Assembly: GCA_029237695.1 (NCBI GenBank)
Contig: CM055272.1
Span: 32,684,791-32,748,790 of the forward strand
DNA: 64,000 nt
DNA from: Conchocele bisecta
Lineage: Eukaryota; Mollusca; Bivalvia; Lucinida; Thyasiridae
Direction of reading: 5' to 3'
The position numbers and the translations under genes are program-made. Below the pieces are notes generated by a model that worked only from the letters and a program-made list of their open reading frames with translations, did not search any database and had not been told where the DNA came from. Positions 57,076-64,000 of this stretch are shown one piece after another; within the stretch, counting starts at the first letter, position 1, and each line of letters starts with the position of its first letter.

Positions 57076-57318
57076 GTTGTTTGTGCGAACAGACTGGCCG
57101 AATATACACCAGTTCGCGACAGCCCATGTTGACGACTCCATCCATGTCTTTTCCACATAGTCGAGGAGTGGGGCGATCTGCTCTGAGCTGTTGAGGTCTC
57201 GTAGGGCGTCGAAGGTAGGTCTGATGTGTTCCTCAGGGAGAAAGGGTAGACACAGTAGTTTCCTAATGTAGCAGTACGTCCCCTCATTCTGGATGTACTG
57301 CGTGGACAGTCCAAGACT
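57076..57318 (-). pseudogene. MULE transposase exon, interrupted at 3' end
   Basis: SLGLSTQYIQNEGTYCYIRK, LLCLPFLPEEHIRPTFDALR and WCIFGQSVRTNN give the P-x-LPxEHI-xxxFxxL and RTNN motifs of the C-terminal half of MULE transposases. The acceptor TTATTGCAG continues phase 0 from the exon at 57501. The donor is not found because the SINE abuts the RTNN codons. Confidence 0.8.
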
Positions 57319-57500
57319 CTGCAATAACAGTAGACATACATTATATATGTTTCCTAATATTAACGGACATTACTATTTATATTCTGTATTTACTGTGCAT
57401 ACTGAGTGGGTTTGTACCTTTAATATATATGAATTAGAAGAAGAATGTATATATAGTACATTTAATTATGTTATTTAAACCATTCAATTATAATAATTAC

Positions 57501-57644
57501 CTGAACATGTCGCCACACCGCCTGGCTCCAGTGAAATGAACAACCACGCATGCGAACGTCATGAAACACGTGCCGCACTCCCTTCCAAAGGGCAACCTCG
57601 ACTTCCGCGACAAATTCTTCACCCTCCATTCCGCGAAGAATCGC
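57501..57644 (-). pseudogene. MULE transposase core exon
   Basis: Forty-eight codons ending VEVALWKGVRHVFHDVRMRG then CSFHWSQAVWRHVQ, the DFE-xAxW ... GCxFHWxQAVW signature. The second catalytic Asp of DFE appears as Glu (EVEVALW). The exon carrying the first Asp is missing: the sequence on its 5' side (57645-57762) is a short repeat and CGGACGAACGGAC units. Confidence 0.8.
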
Positions 57645-57762
57645 CTGAAATTATACACAAATCGTCTGAAATTATACACACATCGTACGGACGAACGAAC
57701 GGACTAACAGACGAACGGACGTAATGACGAAAACTATATATGTCAACGAGTGTTGTATGCAC

Positions 57763-57814
57763 GTGTATATCCTCATTATCCTCCACGTGGTCGTCGCTGT
57801 CTTCGTCTATCTCG
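57763..57814 (-). pseudogene. Probable acidic linker exon of the MULE gene
   Basis: The acceptor CTTCACAG precedes YEIDEDSDDHVEDNEDIH in phase 0 with the upstream exon. The donor CAC|GTGCAT is weak and tentative. Confidence 0.45.
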
Positions 57815-58059
57815 TACTGTGAAGAAATAATACATCTCTGACTGACTTAAAAAGTAAGTATACCCTGATCACATGTGGTGGCAATCCTACGGACGGGCGA
57901 AAGGACGGACGAAATGATGAAAACTATATATACCATTGACATATTTCGACATATCTCAACATACTTCGTATGCCGGGGTATAATAAAGGAATATTATTAT
58001 TATGACTCTGGTGATCAAAATTCGTCTGGTGAGTTTTATCAAAAGCAATAATAGCATAC

Positions 58060-58160
58060 CTCAACTTCACGATCGGGAATAAGTTCTCGACAAAACTTGC
58101 AGACAAAGGTGATGTCCCGGTTTTCCTTAACGGCAGATCGGTACTCATTCAGAGAGATGC
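58060..58160 (-). pseudogene. MULE gene PHD-finger second exon
   Basis: Completes a Gly codon and reads ISLNEYRSAVKENRDITFVC then KFCRELIPDREVE, supplying the last Cys-x2-Cys pair of the finger. The acceptor is TTTATAG and the donor is GAG|GTATGC. Confidence 0.75.
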
Positions 58161-58325
58161 CTATAAAAGAAACATTTGTGTTGCAATAATAAAGTATTTA
58201 ACAGGATGAGCGAAATTTAAGGTTTACACGGTTTTCGATTCCGAGAAAAAACATTCACATTGTTAAACATTACAATCACAATTGCAATGGACAGACCTGA
58301 TAAACCTCTATTATAGTCAACTTAC

Positions 58326-58545
58326 CCGTGTTGCAGCGACGATGCTGCCACTCCTCGCAGGTATCGCAGGCAATCGCATGATGATTACTTCTGACCGTAC
58401 CACTGCACTCAATACACTGATAAATCATGATGTCTATTGTGACGACGTTTGTAACGGGATTCAATATAGGAGCAATTAGTAGTTTAAACATTTTAGCCGC
58501 AATACTATCCCACCCATCGATAATTGGATTAATCCTGCTATGCAA
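58326..58545 (-). pseudogene. MULE gene PHD-finger first exon
   Basis: IYQCIECSGTVRSNHHAIAC then DTCEEWQHRRCNTG has Cys-x2-Cys, His, Cys-x2-Cys and His ligands of a PHD-like finger, the N-terminal module commonly fused to invertebrate MULE transposases. The start codon is uncertain: ATGs at 58545, 58491 and 58428 are all in frame. The donor is ACGG|GTAAG. Confidence 0.72.
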
Positions 58546-58922
58546 TCAATAAAAAAATAATTAACCATCATCCTAGTGACAACGCGTAACGATTTGCACG
58601 AAAATTATGAAAAATATTGGAACGATTACGGATAAAATACGGTAATATAACACAATTTTTGTTTTGTTTTATTAAATTATATTATTTATAATTATTATTC
58701 ATTATACTACATTATACTGGCTATATACTATCCAAAACTCTGAAAAATACATGAAATACAAATTATACCTCATTTTTGGGCAGGGGGCCGTTTTGACCAA
58801 ATATGGGCCGTTTTGACCATTTATTTTGGACGGGGGGCCGTTTTGACCAATTTAGGGGGGCCGTTTTGACCAAATCCGGGCCGTTTTGACCACGGGCCGT
58901 TTTGACTGTAATCCGTTTTGTT

Positions 58923-59249
58923 TACGCTTGTTTACGCCAGCAAATATCTGCTAAAACAACGCTGAATTTCCGCCTGGTCGATGATTTCCCATCCAAATGA
59001 TTTAATATACAATTGTAAGACAACACAAACAAATAATTTTCATGTTAATTGGCATCTGTAAGAGAGTATGACACCGCGTAAAACAATATAAAGTCGGCTC
59101 ATTTGTTTACAATTTGTACAGGTTTGAACCCATTAACCGACTGTACCAGTAGTCGGCAGCAAATGTTCAATAATATTATGATGCGGTACAATTAATATAT
59201 GCATGACACGCATTGCATAGTGCATACAGATATTTATAAATTATAATTG
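58923..59249. other. Spacer between MULE and satellite
   Basis: AT-rich, nothing recognised. Confidence 0.4.
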
Positions 59250-61500
59250 CATTATCCTCCCAATTCTCTGTATCTGTTTAGTTAGACTTTATATTTTATT
59301 TCATTATATTTGTCAACTTTTCACGTGATTTCTATGTGAAGCAGAATCTGCTATTGCAATATTGTAGCTATATTGTAGCACGCAAAACTTTCATTTTATT
59401 GAAGTTGTTTATTTTTGTTTGCAGAGCATATTATAATGGTAGTATTGTGCTGTAAACATTATTGCCATTTGTAATTCTCTGTTGCCCTTAATTATGTCCA
59501 GAGACTTTATATTTCATGCTATTTATCCACTTTTCACGCGATTTCAATGAGAATCTGAATCGGCTATTGCAATACTGTAGTGCGCAAAACTTTTGTTTCA
59601 TTTTATTAAAGTTGTTGATTTTTTTGGCAAAGCATATTATAATGGTAGTATTGTGCAGTAAACAGTATTTCCATTTGTAATTCTCTGTTGCTCTGCTATC
59701 CAGAGACTTTATATTTCATGCTATTTATCCACTTTTCACGTAATTTCAATGTGAATCTGAATCGGCTATTGCAATACTGTAGTGTGCAAAACTTTTTTTC
59801 ATTTTATTAAAGTTGTTGATTTTTTTGGCAAAGCATATTATAATGGTAGTATTGTGCAGTAAACAGTATTGCCATTTGTAATTCTCTGTTGCTCTGCTAT
59901 CCAGAGACTTTATATTTCATGCTATTTATCCACTTTTCACGTAATTTCAATGTGAATCTGAATCGGCTATTGCAATACTGTAGTGTGCAAAACTTTTGTT
60001 TCATTTTATTAAAGTTGTTGATTTTTTTTGGCAAAGCATATTATAATGGTAGTATTGTGCAGTAAACAGTATTGCCATTTGTAATTCTCTGTTGCTCTGC
60101 TATCCAGAGACTTTATATTTCATGTTTTTTATCCACTTCTCACGTAATTTCAATGTGAATCTGAATCGGCTATTGCAATAATGTAGTGTGCAAAACCTGT
60201 GTTTCATTTTATTAAAGTTGTTGATTTTTTTGGCAAAGTATATTATTATGGTAGTATTGTGCAGTAAACAGTATTGCCATTTGTAATTCTCTGTTGCTCT
60301 GCTATCCAGAGACTTTCTATTTCATGCTATTTATCCACTTTTCACGTAATTTCAATGTGAACCTGAATCTGCTATTGCGATACTGTAGTGCGCAAAACTT
60401 TTGTTTCATTTTATTAAAGTTGTTGATTTTTTTGGCAAAGCATATTATTATGGTGGTATTGTGCGGTAAACAGTATTTCCATTTGTAATTCTCTGTTGCT
60501 CTGCTATCCAGAGACTTTATATTTCATGCTATTTATCCACTTTTCACGTAATTTCAATGTGAATCTGAATCGGCTATTGCAATACTGTAGTGCGCAAAAC
60601 TTTTGTTTCATTTTATTAAAGTTGTTGATTTTTTTTGGCAAAGCATATTATATGGTAGTATTGTGCAGTAAACAGTATTGCCATTTGTAAGTCTCTGTTG
60701 CTATGCTATCCAGAGACTTTATATTTCATGCTATTTATCTACTTTTCACGTAATTTCAATGTGAATCTGAATCGGCTATTGCAATACTGTAGCACGCAAA
60801 ACTTTTGTTTCATTTTATTAAAGTTGTTGATTTTTTTTTGGCAGAGCATATTATAATGGTAGTATTGTGCAATAAACGGTATTGCCATTTGAAATTCTCT
60901 GTTGCTCTGCTATCCAGAGACTTTATATTTCATGCTATTTATCCACTTTTCACGTAATTTCAATGTGAATCTGAATCGGCTATTGCAATACTGTAGTACG
61001 CAAAACTTTTGTTTCATTTTATGAAAGTTGTTTATTTTTTTTTGGCAAAACATATTATAATGGTAGTATTGTGCAATAAACGGTATTGCCATTTGTAATT
61101 CTCTGTTGCTCTGCTATCCAGATACTTTATATTTCATGCTATTTATCCACTTTTCACGTAATTTCAATGTGAACTTGAATCGGCTATTGCAATACTGTAG
61201 TGCGCAAAACTTATGTTTCATTTTATTGAAGTTGTTGATTTTTTTTGGCAAAGCATATTATAATGGTAGTATTGTGTAGTAAACAGTATTGTCATCTGTA
61301 AATTTCTGTTGCTATGCTATCCAGAGACTATCTTTCATGCTATTTATCCACTTTTCACGTGATTTCAATGTGAATCTGAATCAGCTGTTACAATACTGTG
61401 GTGCGCAAAACTTTGTTGTTGATGTTTTTTTGCAAAGCATATTATAATGGTAGTACACGTATATTTTTATATTCTTTGTTACTCTTATGACCAGAGACTT
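59250..61500. repeat. 204-bp satellite, about 11 copies
   Basis: CTCTGTTGCTCTGCTATCCA recurs about every 204 bp from 59685 to 61100. The unit also has TTATCCACTTTTCACGTAAT, GAATCGGCTATTGCAATACT, ATTTTATTAAAGTTGTTGAT and GGTAGTATTGTGCAGTAAAC. The first two and last two units are visibly more diverged, as expected for array edges. No coding sequence; the 60-64-codon frames inside are by-products of the repeat. Confidence 0.95.
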
Positions 61501-61857
61501 TAGATGTCATGAACGCCATTTATCCACTGTTTACATGATTTCAATGTGTCAACGTCAAAAATAACTTTGAAATTTCCCGTGGAGTAGATTTTACATTTGG
61601 ATTCAGTAGATTCATTCTGCTAGAACTTTACCATATGAGTGATTCCATTCAGACGTCATGTGCATGTTTTTCATCATCCGTATACTATTTTCATTTCGCA
61701 CCCCACCCTTGACCCCCACCCTCCTCATGATATTAATGAACTACAGCGCTAAACATTGGGACACTCTTTATTGTGAAAAACCAGATATTTATTAGTGTCT
61801 CCTAGAATAAATTGTGTTCAAATATTTCGGATTATAATTATAGTAGTCCTATTATTT

Positions 61858-61891
<34 letters not shown>

Positions 61892-62117
61892 AGTCTACGC
61901 CACTTATTTAGGCGTGAACTGGTTAAAACCGTGTTAATTCTTTTCGTTTCCAGGAGCTCCATGAAGAAGACTTATTTCTCTATCGCCTACAGTGACTGAC
62001 AGGTTATGGTGCGCAGAGTTGCCCGCAATGATACAGACATCACAGATTTTCACCATCTTCGATTATTGTATTTTCTTACCTCTACAATTGAAATGGAAAA
62101 TGTCAGGACTTGTGCTG
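61501..62117. other. Unique sequence with a microsatellite
   Basis: Contains an (AGGAGC)n run of five to six units at 61859-61890. Nothing else recognised. Confidence 0.5.
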
Positions 62118-62121
62118 TTAA

Positions 62122-62354
62122 CCCTTTCAAACATAAATGACTGAAATTGAGTTTGATATGTTCATTTTTGTACACACAATGATTTTCGAAATTAGTCGAC
62201 AGTATTTATAAAAATGGGGTTGTTATTTTTCTAAAAAATATGGAAATTACTTGCAAAAAGTGCAGATCCTGATGAGACGACCCGTTACGAGCCGGCTCAT
62301 ATGGATTTACACTGTTGGTAAACACAGCTATAGAGGTATGTAATGTTGAAAGGG
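62122..62354. mobile_element. TTAA-flanked CCCTTTCAA MITE
   Basis: TTAA at 62118-62121 and 62355-62358, ends CCCTTTCAAAC / GTTGAAAGGG, and the GACGACCCGTTACGAGCC interior. It is the only copy outside the NCAPG region, so the family is not confined to the gene. Confidence 0.82.
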
Positions 62355-62443
62355 TTAAGTATTTGAAGGAAGTGTCTCAGAAACTATCGAGTCTCATTTT
62401 CCATACAATTATTCAACCGTTCAGTTCTGATCATTATCTTTCT

Positions 62444-63681
62444 GGGGCACATTTCACTTAACTTTGTACGATAAAATATGTCCGTACAAATATTTTATAA
62501 TTTTACAACACATCAATGTGGCTCATTAATCCTATCATATGCAATTTAGTATAAAGGTAATTTTGCAAATGAATTGATGAATTTATTGTTTGCCCTAGTT
62601 TCTTGACCAATGAAAGCACAGCTTTTCATCTCAATTAATCATTAAATGTGTCAATACACGGAGAGCTATATTTAGACAAGACCTTGTTGACATAATTTCC
62701 TGTGACGCTAACCATTTTACTGCATGGGATCGATCGATTCAGTGTCAAATCGTCAATAGCGTAGTAGTATTGCCATTCGAAAGCACGTTTATGGGCGATG
62801 CTTGGTGTGCACGCGAAGAGGCTGAGCCAACAATAATATAGTTATACGGTAGTTCACATATTGATTGAATTTTTAATAAACTAATTTCTTCACTCGCTGA
62901 GCTCGCTCGAAATTAATTTATTGCAAATTCAATATGTGAACTATAACTATTACACATATTTTTCTGATATAATATAGGGAATTAAGTTGAAACATCATTT
63001 ATTTGATCTGTAAAAAATATATTAAAAAGCGTTTACTTTTTTCTTCAGCTCATATAAGTGAATTTTCAACTTGATTAGTAACAAGCATTTTCCTAATTAG
63101 CTCTGTAACTACTGGAGTAATATTGATGTGATATAGCACAGATATGCAGCTGAATTACATATGTTAATAAATCACCAGAATGGAGTCGTTCAGTGATGGC
63201 GGTTTCATGAGTTTCATCCTTATCAGAATCAGGACATCCCTGGTACATTTCTGGCTTCCGTGTTACTTGAGATTTGAATATTGTTGTGCCCATTATAAAA
63301 GTAGTAAGATAAGTACTACTCGTAATACTTTTAGGGTTGGGGCTAAGTGACTATAATGTGGTGAGGACCTGGCACCATCACAACAGGTGAAATATGGAAT
63401 CAAGCCCAACTAAAATAACCTTAGCTGTTGGCAGGTCGTTAACAGCACTAAATCAAATTAATTTGTTGATAAGTATTATCTTCATACATCAAGGTAAGTA
63501 TGTACATTTAAAATAGGATGAGAAGAGGAAATACATTGTGATCGGTGTATCAAAGGTTGTGTATACTGTAGTTACTACTTAATTATGTTGAATATACTAA
63601 TTTAATAAAAAATAAAAATACTTTGTTCAACTGAAAGTTGTGTTATCCCGCCTGTGCATCTGCACATAGAAGTTCATGTAC
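62444..63681. other. Right-hand intergenic stretch
   Basis: Positions 62442-62500 resemble one end of the GGGGGCCGTTTCACTAAACTT MITE. Positions 62835-62945 form a hairpin (TAGTTCACATATTGATTGAA with its mirror around CACTCGCTGAGCTCGCTCG). Positions 63360-63460 carry GACCTGGCACC and GCTGTTGGCAGGTCGTTAAC, SINE-core-like. No gene was seen. Confidence 0.45.
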
Positions 63682-63982
63682 ACAGAGGTCCAGATAAGCA
63701 TTGTGTCTAATGACACCCCCTGATTTCAAATTTGTTGCATATTTTATTTTTGAAAATGGATCACATGGTTTTTGTTTTGGTAGAACATGCACTTGTTTGC
63801 TTTTGTCAGCTCAATTAAGTGAATTCTCAATTTTAGTAGAAAATGTTTACACCTCAGTTTGAAAGTGAAAGAGTAGTTTCAAATTATTGTGCATACATTA
63901 TATTCCCACCTTTGAAAATCAATCGCATTCAGGTAAATAAATGCATAAAATACACCAATACAAGACTTTACTTGAGCTCTGT
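63682..63982. mobile_element. Diverged CTCCAGATAAG-type MITE
   Basis: CAGAGGTCCAGATAAGCATT at the left and TTACTTGAGCTCTG at the right, with CAGCTCAATTAAGTGAATTC inside. It is more diverged than the intronic copies. Confidence 0.6.
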
Positions 63983-64000
63983 GTACATGTACTGTCAACA

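Larger units (their letters stand above)
53985..58914. mobile_element. Mutator-like element (MULE), 4.9 kb, with nested insertions
   Basis: The left end, about 53992-54116, and right end, 58783-58907, are mutually inverted and built from GTCAAAACGGCCC units separated by GTGG, GGATTTG and CCCTA-type spacers. GTTTTGTT flanks at 53977-53984 and 58915-58922 may be the target duplication. That would place the true ends 7 bp outside the first AGTCAAAACGG (both begin GGA). Inside on the minus strand are exons of a PHD-MULE transposase, an 82-bp satellite, a Tc1 element and a SINE. Confidence 0.8.

Noticed and set aside
53992..58907. GTCAAAACGGCCC arrays as a simple satellite
   Set aside because: The two arrays are inverted relative to each other and enclose a transposase gene, which fits transposon ends better.
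59250..61500. MLCYPETFYFMLFIHFSRNF-type repeated frames
   Set aside because: They are produced by the 204-bp satellite, interrupted in most units.
1..64000. LINE or LTR retrotransposon coding sequence
   Set aside because: No reverse transcriptase, integrase or gag motif was found in any of the longer frames.

Overview
The window looks like nuclear DNA of an invertebrate animal, most likely a bivalve mollusc. The basis is one intron-rich animal gene with GT-AG introns, a very dense load of small foldback (MITE-like) repeats, and several DNA transposons. The species cannot be named from the sequence.

The host gene is on the minus strand and fills about 1.2-45.5 kb. It encodes NCAPG (CAP-G, the HEAT-repeat subunit of condensin I). 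I recovered 16 exons from the ATG at 45512 down to an exon ending at 1199. All junctions are GT-AG and phase-consistent, giving 884 codons. Against about 1015 residues in the human protein, roughly the last 10-13 % should lie in exons to the left of the window. All of the introns except the shortest carry repeats.

The most unusual structure is in intron 5 (about 29.56-31.57 kb): a tandem array of about 15 copies of a 127-bp unit. Each unit is the 3' end of NCAPG exon 5 plus its splice donor and some following intron, so the gene has spawned a private satellite from one of its own exons. At least four other exons (6, 12, 15, 16) also have decayed partial copies, with a splice site, in a neighbouring intron.

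Upstream of the gene (45.5-59 kb) is a transposon-rich block. It holds a 761-bp hAT-like MITE with an 8-bp target duplication; a Tigger/pogo-type element (46953-49922) whose transposase has two frameshifts; and a Mutator-like element of about 4.9 kb (53985-58914) with GTCAAAACGGCCC-rich inverted ends and remnants of a PHD-MULE transposase gene. Inside the Mutator-like element lies an 82-bp satellite, and inserted exactly at a TA of that satellite is a complete Tc1/mariner element (55014-56584) with an intact 334-residue DD34E transposase. A tRNA-derived SINE also interrupts the MULE gene.

To the right (59.2-61.5 kb) is a 204-bp satellite of about 11 copies, then repeat-poor sequence to the window end. 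Recurrent small families include two TTAA-flanked piggyBac-like MITEs, a family with CTCCAGATAAG ends, a family with AGTATACTTT arms around a long cruciform, and several ~150-190 bp tandem families that end in a C-run/G-run hairpin. No rRNA, CRISPR, retroviral or LINE coding sequence was recognised, and no convincing tRNA gene.
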